16,173 bases of DNA, taken from the NCBI GenBank assembly GCA_910580135.1, contig CAJTXC010000019.1, positions 1-16,173 of the forward strand, in the 5' to 3' direction. The notes beneath the pieces are model-generated. The model saw nothing but the letters and a program-made list of their open reading frames with translations, had not been told where the DNA came from and did no database searches. Shown one piece after another: positions 6,752 through 12,555 of this stretch (positions within the stretch are counted from its first letter, which is position 1; every line of letters begins with the position of its first letter). The DNA comes from an uncultured Bacilli bacterium (GTDB lineage: Bacteria; Bacillota_I; Bacilli_A; RF39; UBA660). The translations under genes were made by a program, and so were the position numbers.

Positions 6752-7000
6752 TACAATTAGCTTAATAGCAGTTCTTTCTTCTCCTTCAATTACTATGTCA
6801 GTAAATGCAGGAATACAAACAAGGTTTTTACCAGATGGTGCCACAAATCCCCTTGCTATTGCAATAGCTTTAATTGCTTGATTTAGCGCTCCTGCTCCTA
6901 TTGCTTGAATTTCTACAGAACCCTTTTCTCTAAATACATTAGCAAGTGCTCCTGCCACACTACTTGGGTTTGACTTTGATGAAACTTTAAGTGTTTCCAT
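6740..7000 (-). CDS. spoVS: Stage V sporulation protein S (SpoVS)
   Basis: The 86-aa product is almost identical in pattern to Bacillus SpoVS, with the blocks SNPSSVAGALANVFREKG, EIQAIGAGALNQAIKAIAIA, FVAPSGKNL and FTDIVIEGEERTAIKLIVE. SpoVS is a small Alba-like protein; in Bacillus it is needed for spore coat and core dehydration steps and affects septation, but close relatives occur in non-sporulating bacteria. The start chosen is ATG at 7000, eight bases after GGAGG and matching the family N-terminus METLKVS; an ATG six bases upstream is too close to the ribosome-binding site. It is a single-gene unit. No sigma-H-type promoter is evident; a TATAAT stands near 7030 without a good -35. Confidence 0.97.
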   Translation of the reverse strand: METLKVSSKSNPSSVAGALANVFREKGSVEIQAIGAGALNQAIKAIAIARGFVAPSGKNLVCIPAFTDIVIEGEERTAIKLIVEAR

Positions 7001-7089
7001 GTTCATTTCCTCCTTAATATTTTAGTCATTATAAATATATGAAAAAAATAAACATAAAATGATACTTATTTTATTATAAATTGTTTTAA

Positions 7090-7924
7090 TTAATTTAGTT
7101 TATAAATCATACGTATATTATCTCTAGTATATCTTGGAGAAAGAGAAACATAAAATTTTTCTTCGAAAGATAATTGGCATAATGCTGAGTCTGTATATTC
7201 AACTAAAGTTTTTATAATATCTTGTTGTTCGTTTATATTAAATATTGTATATTGCTCTAGTAAATCATATGATATTTGACCTTGAGGCATAACCGAGCCA
7301 TCAACGGCAATATGTAATTCTCTAGCACAATTTTCCAATGCATTAAAATTTTTTGCCACTCTACTCCATGAAATTATAGGTTGTTCTTTAGATTCTTGTA
7401 AGTTTTGAGCTCTTCCCATAGAAACTATATACTTCGGTTTAAGATGTTTAAAAAATATCCCATTTTTATTTGAAAAATCAATAAATTTATTAGTATTAAT
7501 ATTTGTCATATCATGAAGCCCTAATCTTTCTATTTCAGCTTCATGATATATGTCACTACTTATAAGTAGTGCAGATTTTTCTTTATTGGTAGCTAAATTA
7601 TATAATTCAGCTAGTGTTTGTTCAATATCATCATTATATTTAGTACCATTAGTAACTATTTGTATCTGATGAACTATTACATCATTTTTCTTTATGCTTT
7701 CTATAATCTTTTTTATTTTAGAAACTGTTTTTTTTAGAATAGAAAGGTTCTCCTCCAGTTATAACCAAAAGACCTACTTCATCTATTTTAGAAAAAGTAT
7801 TTTCAATTGTTTCATCCGTAATATCAACGTTAATATTTTCTCCTCTAAAACAATGTCTACACTTTAAGTTGCAATTTTCTGTAATTAAAATGGATAAGAT
7901 ACCAACCATAGTTTTATCGTTCAT
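7090..7924 (-). pseudogene. Radical SAM protein gene split by a frameshift at an A8 run
   Basis: The first part (7924 down to 7718) encodes the radical SAM cysteine motif in ITENCNLKCRHCFRG and the glycine-rich ITGGEPF, then stops just after TCT-AAAAAAAA. The next frame is open from that A-run (7728-7735) to TAA at 7090 with no stop, and continues the same fold: SKIKKIIESI, IQIVTNGT, LLISSD, YIVSMGRAQNL, and the late segment ELHIAVDGSVMPQG. Removing one A joins both into a 277-residue protein of normal size for a small radical SAM enzyme. No SPASM cysteine cluster is seen. The start has AGGA six bases upstream. It may be a recent pseudogene, an assembly error in a homopolymer, or a gene rescued by slippage. 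Its substrate is unknown; no RiPP-precursor-like gene is adjacent. Confidence 0.85.
7508..7571. repeat. Two perfect inverted repeats inside the radical SAM gene
   Basis: A 12-bp inverted repeat (7508-7519 with 7538-7549, spacer 18) is followed four bases later by an 18-bp perfect palindrome, CACTACTTATAAGTAGTG (7554-7571). Both lie within coding sequence of the second fragment and would form hairpins in the mRNA. Confidence 0.8.
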
Positions 7925-7947
7925 AACCCATCCTGTTAAGTACTAGT

Positions 7948-7975
7948 ATTATACTTAAAACATAAAAAAAGTAAA
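7948..7975 (-). promoter_or_regulatory. Promoter of the radical SAM gene
   Basis: The minus strand has TTTACT (7970-7975), 16 bases, TATAAT (7948-7953). The -35 overlaps the right-hand end of the preceding terminator. Confidence 0.5.
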
Positions 7976-7993
7976 GATAACTTTATCTTTACT
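7964..7993 (-). terminator. Terminator overlapping the HAD gene stop codon
   Basis: On the minus strand AGTAAAGATAA pairs perfectly with TTATCTTTACT (11 bp, two-base spacer, so the innermost pairs open), followed by seven T. The TAA stop (7989-7991) lies in the left arm. Confidence 0.85.
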
Positions 7994-8489
7994 GATTAAA
8001 CATATCTATAACTTCTGATAAATGGGTTATCTCTGGATAGTCACTACCTTCCAATTCTTTAACGAATTTAATTCCTATTCCTAATTTTTTCTGCCACTCT
8101 TTAATATTACCTGAAAAATCATCTATAAGAATAGCTGCAGATGGATTTACAACCTCTGTTTTAGGTATTTCTTTAGGAACAGAAACAACTGTTACCTGTG
8201 GTAATACTTTATGTAAATATTTTATTTTTTCTACCATTTCATTAGTTGAATTAATGTGAGTTAAAATATATACATTAAATTTTTTAGATGCACAAATCTT
8301 TTTAATCTCATTAATACTATCATTTATTTCTTCTGTTTCTTCTATTAATTTTTTCCAATCAGCTTTTCTAAAAAATTCCGTTACTTTAGCAAAGTCTTTT
8401 TTATCTATTCCAAGTTTGTCAAATTCTTCATAGGTTTTAGCCATTGTATCAAGTATTACACCATCAAAGTCTATGTATAATTGTTTCAT
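7989..8489 (-). CDS. HAD-superfamily hydrolase, nucleotidase-like
   Basis: This 166-aa protein carries the haloacid dehalogenase motifs in order: YIDFDGVILDT with the nucleophile Asp7 and acid/base Asp9, Thr77 in YILTHINS, a lysine around residue 106-110, and the metal-binding acid pair in ILIDDFSGN (Asp123, Asp124). The cap is small and helical (about residues 15-65). Size and the DFDGVILDT start recall the 5'(3')-deoxyribonucleotidase-like group, but the substrate cannot be read from sequence. The ATG at 8489 follows AAGGAG by seven bases and lies inside the end of the upstream pseudouridine synthase gene (26-base overlap), so translation is coupled. It is the last gene of the methyltransferase-synthase-hydrolase operon. 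Confidence 0.85.
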   Translation of the reverse strand: MKQLYIDFDGVILDTMAKTYEEFDKLGIDKKDFAKVTEFFRKADWKKLIEETEEINDSINEIKKICASKKFNVYILTHINSTNEMVEKIKYLHKVLPQVTVVSVPKEIPKTEVVNPSAAILIDDFSGNIKEWQKKLGIGIKFVKELEGSDYPEITHLSEVIDMFNQ

Positions 8490-9141
8490 TTTCTAACTCC
8501 TTCCATTTTGGTAATAACGTAAATTCTAATTTTTCCTTTTTAGTGGGATGTGTAAATGATAATTTATAAGCGTAAAGCCTTATTTGTTCTTTATTTTGCC
8601 TACCATATAACTGATCTCCAAACAAGGGATAACCTAAATTCTTAAACTGAAGTCTTATTTGGTGATGGCGTCCAGTTATAAGGTTTATTTTAACAATTGT
8701 TTTATCTCTTGCATATCCGATAACTTCATAGTTAAGTTTAGATAATTTAGCACCAGGATAATTTTCATCAACTATCTTACTTTTTCCAGTTTTTAGATCT
8801 TTATATAAGTAATCAAGCAATTCACCTTTTTCTTTTTTTAACACTCCATCTAACACCGCAACATAAGTTTTATTAAAATCATGATTTTTAATTTGCTCAT
8901 TTAATCTTTTAGCAGCTTTAGAAGTTCTTGCAAAAACCATTACACCACCAACAGGTCTATCTAGTCTATGAACAAGACCAATATAAACGTTACCTAATTT
9001 TTTATATTTTACTTTTACATATTCCTTTACCATTGTAAGTAAATCTATGTCACCGGTTATATCACCTTGAGAAAGTACGTTAGGCTTTTTTTCAACTACA
9101 ATAATATGATTATCTTCGTATAATACGTTTATGTTATACAT
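8464..9141 (-). CDS. RluA-family pseudouridine synthase (no S4 domain)
   Basis: Taking ATG at 9141, the product is 225 aa and starts MYNINVLYEDNHIIVVEK, the usual start of short RluA proteins. The catalytic motif is GLVHRLDRPVGGVMVFA with the aspartate at residue 61; GRHHQIRLQF and the preceding NLITG are the other family motifs. It isomerises uridine to pseudouridine in rRNA or tRNA; without an S4 domain the target site cannot be told. The reading frame is open back to a TTG at 9177, and an ATG at 9156 is also possible. The 9141 ATG has GGGAAG too close for a good ribosome-binding site, so initiation probably relies on coupling: it overlaps the methyltransferase gene's final codons by eight bases. 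Confidence 0.9.
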   Translation of the reverse strand: MYNINVLYEDNHIIVVEKKPNVLSQGDITGDIDLLTMVKEYVKVKYKKLGNVYIGLVHRLDRPVGGVMVFARTSKAAKRLNEQIKNHDFNKTYVAVLDGVLKKEKGELLDYLYKDLKTGKSKIVDENYPGAKLSKLNYEVIGYARDKTIVKINLITGRHHQIRLQFKNLGYPLFGDQLYGRQNKEQIRLYAYKLSFTHPTKKEKLEFTLLPKWKELENETIIHRL

Positions 9142-10000
9142 CTTCCCATAAACCATATATACCACAAGGTAAAACAAGGTTACTATCTGTCATAGGAAGG
9201 CCCACCTCACCTGATGATATATTTCCTTTATGTTTTTTATTTATCGTCATATATAAAATGTTTTCTAAAACCTTTGGTGACATACCAGTTGTATAGGAAT
9301 TAATCAAAAAGAATAATGGATTATCACTTAATACCTCTTCACATAGTTTAATTAAAGGAAACAAACTTTCTTCTATGTTCCACACTTCTCCGTTAGCACC
9401 TCTACCAAATGATGGTGGATCCATTACAATGGCATCATATTTGTTACCTCGTCTTATTTCTCTTTGTACAAATTTTATACAGTCATCAACGATAAACCTA
9501 ACGTATCTATCTTCTAGCCCTGATGATACTATATTTTCTTTTGCCCAAGCTGTCATACCTCTAGATGAATCAACATGAACAACGTCTGCCCCAGCATACG
9601 CACACGCAACAGTTGCTCCACCTGTGTACGCAAACAAGTTAAGCACCTTTATTTTTCTTCCACTTGATTTAATCTTATCAATCATATAATCCCAGTTAAC
9701 AGCTTGTTCTGGAAATAAACCAGTATGTTTGAATCCCATTTGTTTAATATTAAAAGTTAAATCTTTATATTTTACTTGCCAAGCCTCTGGTACATCAGTT
9801 ATATTTTCCCAATGTCCTCCACCTTTTTTACTTCTGTAATATTTAGCATCACAACTTTTCCATTTATAAGGGAATGTTTTTTCTTTCCATACTATTTGTG
9901 GATCTGGCCTATCTAAAACGTATTTTCCCCAACGTTCTAATTTAGTTCCATCAGCCATGTCAAGTATTTCATAATCTTTCCATTCGTTTGATATTCTCAA
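9134..10000 (-). CDS. Class I SAM methyltransferase, RlmI/RlmK-like
   Basis: The protein has the Rossmann methyltransferase motifs: KVLNLFAYTGGATVACA (motif I, SAM binding), an acidic DVVHVDSS strand end, and the catalytic-loop motif VMDPPSFGRG. The N-terminal part (KDYEILDMADGTKLERWGKYVLDRPDPQ) is characteristic of COG1092-type 23S rRNA methyltransferases related to RlmI; a PUA domain is not evident. It probably methylates rRNA. I place the start at TTG 10000, eight bases after GAGG in AGAGGTGATTATC, the standard ribosome-binding site of this window; the GTG at 10009 lies inside that site. The gene leads an operon with an RluA synthase and a HAD hydrolase. Confidence 0.88.
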   Translation of the reverse strand: MRISNEWKDYEILDMADGTKLERWGKYVLDRPDPQIVWKEKTFPYKWKSCDAKYYRSKKGGGHWENITDVPEAWQVKYKDLTFNIKQMGFKHTGLFPEQAVNWDYMIDKIKSSGRKIKVLNLFAYTGGATVACAYAGADVVHVDSSRGMTAWAKENIVSSGLEDRYVRFIVDDCIKFVQREIRRGNKYDAIVMDPPSFGRGANGEVWNIEESLFPLIKLCEEVLSDNPLFFLINSYTTGMSPKVLENILYMTINKKHKGNISSGEVGLPMTDSNLVLPCGIYGLWEDV

Positions 10001-10019
10001 GATAATCACCTCTTTACTA

Positions 10020-10028
10020 ATTTTAACA
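10020..10028 (-). promoter_or_regulatory. Possible extended -10 promoter before the methyltransferase operon
   Basis: The minus strand reads TGTTAAAAT about 20 bases before the TTG start. It matches the extended -10 pattern of other genes here but has a weaker -10 hexamer and no clear -35. Confidence 0.3.
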
Positions 10029-10063
10029 TTATTAAATTAAATTTAAAAGATTTATAAAATTAA

Positions 10064-10092
10064 TTTACATATATTTTAGAATAATGTATAAT
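10064..10092 (+). promoter_or_regulatory. Plus-strand promoter of the small RNA
   Basis: TTTACA (10064-10069), exactly 17 bases, TATAAT (10087-10092), preceded by A/T tracts that could act as an UP element. It is one of the best promoters in the window, yet no plus-strand protein gene follows; the start of transcription should be near 10099. Confidence 0.75.
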
Positions 10093-10098
10093 TTAATT

Positions 10099-10184
10099 AG
10101 TGGAAGAAAGCTAGCAAGACTAGTTGTTCTCCAAGTTTTTTTAGACTCGAAAAACACGCTAATCCATCTGACTAGCGTATTTTT
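10099..10184 (+). ncRNA. Candidate antisense small RNA, about 86 nt, convergent with the 35-aa peptide gene
   Basis: The RNA begins near 10099 from a strong promoter and should end in the T-run at 10180-10184. Three hairpins are predicted by eye: a 13-step stem with two mismatches, GGAAGAAAGCTAG against CTAGTTGTTCTCC with loop CAAGA; a 7-bp stem GTTTTTT/GAAAAAC; and the terminator stem ACGCTA/TAGCGT. No open reading frame with a ribosome-binding site is present. It converges on the hydrophobic peptide gene and shares its terminator. Its segment CAAGACTAGTT reappears on the same strand as CAAGA (10323-10327) and ACTAGTT (10337-10343) within the peptide's leader, so the RNA could pair with that mRNA in two places besides the terminator. 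Role as a type I antitoxin is inference. Confidence 0.65.
10150..10184. terminator. Shared bidirectional terminator of the small RNA and the peptide gene
   Basis: ACGCTA (10156-10161) pairs with TAGCGT (10173-10178) around an 11-base loop. Each strand then has one base and five T. On the minus strand the one-base step becomes a T-G pair, so the stem extends by the A/T runs. The plus-strand loop contains CTGA, which fits the YUNR U-turn pattern seen in antisense RNA recognition loops. Confidence 0.8.
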
Positions 10185-10185
10185 C

Positions 10186-10293
10186 TTATTTAAATAAAAT
10201 AATCAAAGTTACTATTATAAATAATATGATTACTATTTTGCTTCTGATTTTAATCTCAAACGTCTTGTCCTTAATTATTATCTTTAACATCAT
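10186..10293 (-). CDS. Small hydrophobic peptide, 35 aa, type I toxin-like
   Basis: An ATG at 10293 (a second ATG follows directly) stands behind AGAGGGTGG. The 35-residue product has a basic front half (KIIIKDKTFEIKIRSK) and a single hydrophobic helix of about 15 residues (IVIILFIIVTLIILF) ending in Lys. This is the shape of type I toxins such as Fst, TxpA and BsrG, which insert in the membrane. Its TAA is followed immediately by the terminator it shares with the convergent small RNA. The leader can hide the ribosome-binding site. A longer in-frame ATG nine codons upstream lacks a ribosome-binding site. I know no exact family for it. It could instead be an ordinary small membrane protein, but the convergent RNA argues for a regulated toxin. 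Confidence 0.65.
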   Translation of the reverse strand: MMLKIIIKDKTFEIKIRSKIVIILFIIVTLIILFK

Positions 10294-10298
10294 AACAA

Positions 10299-10368
10299 CC
10301 ACCCTCTTTCTACTTTCCATATCAAGAGGAAAACATACTAGTTCTTTTTACTTCCTTCCATATTTATA
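10299..10368 (-). promoter_or_regulatory. Leader of the 35-aa peptide gene: Shine-Dalgarno-hiding hairpin and antisense-pairing repeats
   Basis: In the minus-strand RNA, CCTCTT (10324-10329) is complementary to AAGAGG (10303-10308), the core of the peptide's ribosome-binding site, with a 15-base loop. Just upstream are TCTTG and AACTAGT, complementary to CAAGA and ACTAGTT of the convergent RNA. The best -10 is TATAAA (10363-10368), but its -35 is poor, so the transcription start is uncertain. The rest of the 10294-10403 gap holds no other gene I can support. Confidence 0.5.
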
Positions 10369-10403
10369 GTTCGCCATAACTTTTAAAATTCCTCTAAAAA
10401 ATG

Positions 10404-10426
10404 AAAAAAATTAGAATTTCTTCTAA
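10404..10426 (-). terminator. Terminator overlapping the stop codon of the phosphodiesterase gene
   Basis: The minus strand reads TTAGAA-GAAA-TTCTAA followed by seven T. The TAG stop (10423-10425) lies in the left arm. Confidence 0.88.
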
Positions 10427-11160
10427 CTTTTATATTCATCCATGTTCTCACATATTAAATTATCACAATATTTAATTGCTTTATCATAATTCTTTTTATT
10501 TCTTATGGTCCAAGCTAATATAAGTTTACGATTCCTTTTTGAGTTAACATAACTGTTTGGCAATGCCTTTATATCATATGCTATAAAATCAGTTTTTAAA
10601 ATAATATCCAATATTAAAGACTTCATTATATTTTTTCTTAAGTTACTAACATTTTTATTATGCTTAAAATCACTAGATAGTAATCCTCTTATATAATTTT
10701 TTCTATTTTTCTTAAACCATAAAATAGATATTGGATTAAAACTTTGTATTGCAAAAGATCCATTATAATCATCTAATCTTTTAACCAATTCTTTTTCTAA
10801 TCTTCCATCAAACTTACTAGTTTTAGTTTCTATTAATAATCCTACTTTGCCATCTACTAATTTTAATACTTCTTCAAATAAAGGTATTTTATATTTAGTA
10901 TCAAATAAATTATATTTTAATAACTCATTATAAGTACAATCTTCTATTATCTTATTTACACCACATACACGCTTTAAGTTATTGTCATGAAAAACAACTA
11001 ATTTTTCATCTTTTGTTAAATGAACATCTAGCTCTATCGTGTAATTATATCTAACAGCCCTTTTAAAGGCTGCAATAGAGTTTTCTGGAACGCCTTTTTT
11101 AATATCATGATAACCACGGTGTGCAATTAAAGTATCTTTTAAAAAGTTCATGTTTTTCAT
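10423..11160 (-). CDS. Glycerophosphodiester phosphodiesterase family protein
   Basis: From ATG 11160 the product is 245 aa, a single GDPD TIM-barrel domain without signal peptide, so cytoplasmic. Motifs: LIAHRGYHD (catalytic His14), PENSIAAFKRA, IELDVHLTKD (metal-binding Glu and Asp), VVFHDNNLKRV (second catalytic His), LLIETKT, SFNPISILWFKK and the late LAWTIRN. It hydrolyses glycerophosphodiesters to glycerol-3-phosphate and an alcohol, recycling phospholipid or teichoic-acid breakdown products. The AGTGGTGAAA ribosome-binding site fits 11160; the frame is open to a GTG at 11172, but that GTG is part of the binding site. It ends the operon with the Spx/ArsC-like and RluA-family genes. Confidence 0.93.
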   Translation of the reverse strand: MKNMNFLKDTLIAHRGYHDIKKGVPENSIAAFKRAVRYNYTIELDVHLTKDEKLVVFHDNNLKRVCGVNKIIEDCTYNELLKYNLFDTKYKIPLFEEVLKLVDGKVGLLIETKTSKFDGRLEKELVKRLDDYNGSFAIQSFNPISILWFKKNRKNYIRGLLSSDFKHNKNVSNLRKNIMKSLILDIILKTDFIAYDIKALPNSYVNSKRNRKLILAWTIRNKKNYDKAIKYCDNLICENMDEYKS

Positions 11161-11174
11161 ATATTTCACCACTA

Positions 11175-11528
11175 TTATTTTATTAAATCATTCCACTCTT
11201 TTTCCTTAAAACCAACATATACTTTATCTTCGGTAACAAAAAGAGGTCTTTTAACAAGCATGCCATTAGTACTAAGTACTTCTAATTTTTCATCATAAGA
11301 CATATTAGGTAACTTATCTTTTAAACCTAACTCTTTATATACTAAACCACTAGTGTTAAAAAATGCTTTAACGTCCTTACCTGATAATTTAACGAAACAA
11401 TCTAATTCTTCCTTGGTAGGATTATTTAGTTTTATATCTCTTAATTCATAACTGATATTCTTATCTTGTAAAAACTTTTCGGCTTTTTTACAAGTAGAAC
11501 ATTTTGGATAACAAATAAACGTATTCAT
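11175..11528 (-). CDS. Spx/ArsC-family thioredoxin-fold protein
   Basis: From ATG 11528 the product is 117 aa, the standard size. It begins MNTFICYPKCSTCKKAEKFL with the cysteine pair Cys10-x-x-Cys13, then YELRDIKLNNPTKEEL, the Spx/ArsC block, and LVKRPLFV with the family's conserved Arg-Pro. The family includes arsenate reductases and the RNA-polymerase-binding Spx/MgsR regulators. YPKCSTCKK is more like the ArsC/YffB-type reductases than Spx, but function cannot be decided. The ATG follows AAGGG by about nine to ten bases and lies one base after the stop of the pseudouridine synthase gene, so it is translated in the same operon. Earlier in-frame ATGs are inside the neighbour and worse spaced. 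Confidence 0.9.
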   Translation of the reverse strand: MNTFICYPKCSTCKKAEKFLQDKNISYELRDIKLNNPTKEELDCFVKLSGKDVKAFFNTSGLVYKELGLKDKLPNMSYDEKLEVLSTNGMLVKRPLFVTEDKVYVGFKEKEWNDLIK

Positions 11529-11529
11529 T

Positions 11530-12207
11530 TTAAACATTCCCTTCAGTAAATAATAAATCAAAACTCTTAGGAGTTTTACTTATAAATTCCATTTTCTTTT
11601 TAGTTTTAGGATTAATTATAATAAGTTCTCCCGCATGAAGCATAAGTCTATTTAATGGACTTTTTTTGTTTCCATACTTTTTATCACCTAATATCGGATG
11701 ATTAATATCTTTCATGTGAACTCTTATTTGGTTTTTTCTTCCTGTTTTTATATCAATACTAAGCATGGAATATTTTTTAGTTTCTTTTACCACGTTATAA
11801 CTAGTTATAGCAAGTTTTCCATTTTTCTTATCATTAGAAGAATACACAAGAAGAGTTTTAGTTTCTTTTAAATATGATTTTATAATACTTTTTTTCTTTT
11901 CTAACACACCATCTACTACTGCTGTGTATCCTCTTTTTATAACTAAATTATCCCAAGCGTTTTGATATGCATATTTAACATTTTGATTTTTAGCAAAAAC
12001 AACAATACCAGACGTATCTTTATCTAATCTATGAATAATAAATACCTTAGCTTTAGGATTACTTTTCTTAACGTAATCTGATACCTCATGAAACAAAGTC
12101 TTTTCTTTTTCTTTTGGAGTTGACACCGTAAGTATCCCACTAGGTTTATTTACCACTAAAATTTCTTTATCTTCATATAGAATATCTAATTTCTTTTTTC
12201 TTTTCAT
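11530..12207 (-). CDS. RluA/RluD-family pseudouridine synthase (second copy)
   Basis: From ATG 12207 (after AAGAGGTTGATT) the product is 225 aa. It begins KKLDILYEDKEILVVNKPSG, carries the catalytic motif FIIHRLDKDTSGIVVFAKN with Asp62, then TGRKNQIRVHM and PILGDKKYG. There is no S4 domain. It pseudouridylates rRNA or tRNA at an unknown position. It differs clearly from the first RluA protein in this window (8464-9141), so they are old paralogs with presumably different sites. A TTG at 12213 lies within the ribosome-binding region and is not favoured. It leads an operon with the Spx/ArsC-like and GDPD genes. Confidence 0.93.
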   Translation of the reverse strand: MKRKKKLDILYEDKEILVVNKPSGILTVSTPKEKEKTLFHEVSDYVKKSNPKAKVFIIHRLDKDTSGIVVFAKNQNVKYAYQNAWDNLVIKRGYTAVVDGVLEKKKSIIKSYLKETKTLLVYSSNDKKNGKLAITSYNVVKETKKYSMLSIDIKTGRKNQIRVHMKDINHPILGDKKYGNKKSPLNRLMLHAGELIIINPKTKKKMEFISKTPKSFDLLFTEGNV

Positions 12208-12224
12208 AATCAACCTCTTAATAA

Positions 12225-12233
12225 ATTATAACA
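12225..12233 (-). promoter_or_regulatory. Extended -10 promoter of the RluA-Spx/ArsC-GDPD operon
   Basis: The minus strand reads TGTTATAAT 17 bases before the start codon and immediately after the upstream terminator. There is no clear -35. Confidence 0.5.
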
Positions 12234-12258
12234 TAAAAGAAGCCTTTAAGCTCCTTTT
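12231..12258 (-). terminator. Terminator folded over the stop codon of the 72-aa gene
   Basis: On the minus strand AAAAGGAGC pairs with GCTTCTTTT (one G-T pair) around TTAAAG, which contains the TAA stop (12246-12248). The T-run is short (TTTT, then ATG), so it may be leaky into the next operon. Confidence 0.65.
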
Positions 12259-12464
12259 ACAAATATAAATATAATAATTGCCATTAATAATATTATAGAT
12301 ATTCCAAGCAAGGTAAACAAAACCTTATTAGTCTTATCTAGCTTTGTTTTTAACTGAATTACGGATAAGTCTAAATACTCTGTTTTTTGTAATAACTCCT
12401 CGTTCTTCTTTTTTATTTCTTCTAAACTTAACACTTCCGTTTTATCACTAACCTTTTTATTCAT
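12246..12464 (-). CDS. Small coiled-coil, C-terminally membrane-anchored protein (72 aa)
   Basis: The start ATG at 12464 lies eight bases after AGGAG. The protein has a soluble N-terminal part with heptad-like spacing of Leu/Ile (about residues 12-48: LSLEEIKKKNEELLQ, LDLSVIQLKTKLDK) and one hydrophobic helix near residues 49-69 (VLFTLLGISIILLMAIIIFIFV) ended by Lys-Gly-Ala. It is thus a tail-anchored coiled-coil protein, probably with the coil in the cytoplasm. I do not recognise a family. It has its own good promoter and a terminator over its stop codon, placed between rubrerythrin and the pseudouridine synthase operon. Confidence 0.75.
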   Translation of the reverse strand: MNKKVSDKTEVLSLEEIKKKNEELLQKTEYLDLSVIQLKTKLDKTNKVLFTLLGISIILLMAIIIFIFVKGA

Positions 12465-12489
12465 AATTTAAGCTCCTATCATAATTAAA

Positions 12490-12518
12490 ATAATAACATT
12501 AAAACTCATTTTTTTCAA
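12490..12518 (-). promoter_or_regulatory. Promoter of the 72-aa gene
   Basis: The minus strand has TTGAAA (12513-12518), 17 bases, TATTAT (12490-12495), with TGT just before the -10. The -35 starts in the tail of the rubrerythrin terminator. Confidence 0.7.
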
Positions 12519-12519
12519 G

Positions 12520-12548
12520 AAAAAACAGCACCACTTGAGTGCTATTTT
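12520..12548 (-). terminator. Terminator of the perR-rubrerythrin operon
   Basis: On the minus strand AAAATAGCAC pairs with GTGCTGTTTT (one T-G pair) around a 7-base loop and runs into further T. It starts eight bases after the rubrerythrin stop. Confidence 0.85.
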
Positions 12549-12555
12549 ATACTTA

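Noticed and set aside
6495..6881. A plus-strand open frame of 128 codons
   Set aside because: It lies opposite yefM, its promoter, and spoVS, all of which are well supported; it has no ribosome-binding site and reads as a shadow of A+T-rich antisense sequence.
10099..10184. A known riboswitch, SRP RNA or tracrRNA for the plus-strand RNA
   Set aside because: The conserved cores I remember for these classes (for example the SRP GGAAG-GCAGC loop region or a tracr anti-repeat with a nearby Cas9) are absent, and no plus-strand gene follows for a riboswitch to control.
10186..10320. A longer 44-aa version of the hydrophobic peptide starting at an ATG nine codons upstream
   Set aside because: No ribosome-binding site precedes that ATG, while AGAGGGTGG sits properly before the inner ATG.
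10348..10377. A nine-residue frame (MANYKYGRK) upstream of the 35-aa peptide gene
   Set aside because: The nearest Shine-Dalgarno-like AGAGGA is about 12 bases away, and the likely -10 of the peptide gene lies inside it. Too weak to call.
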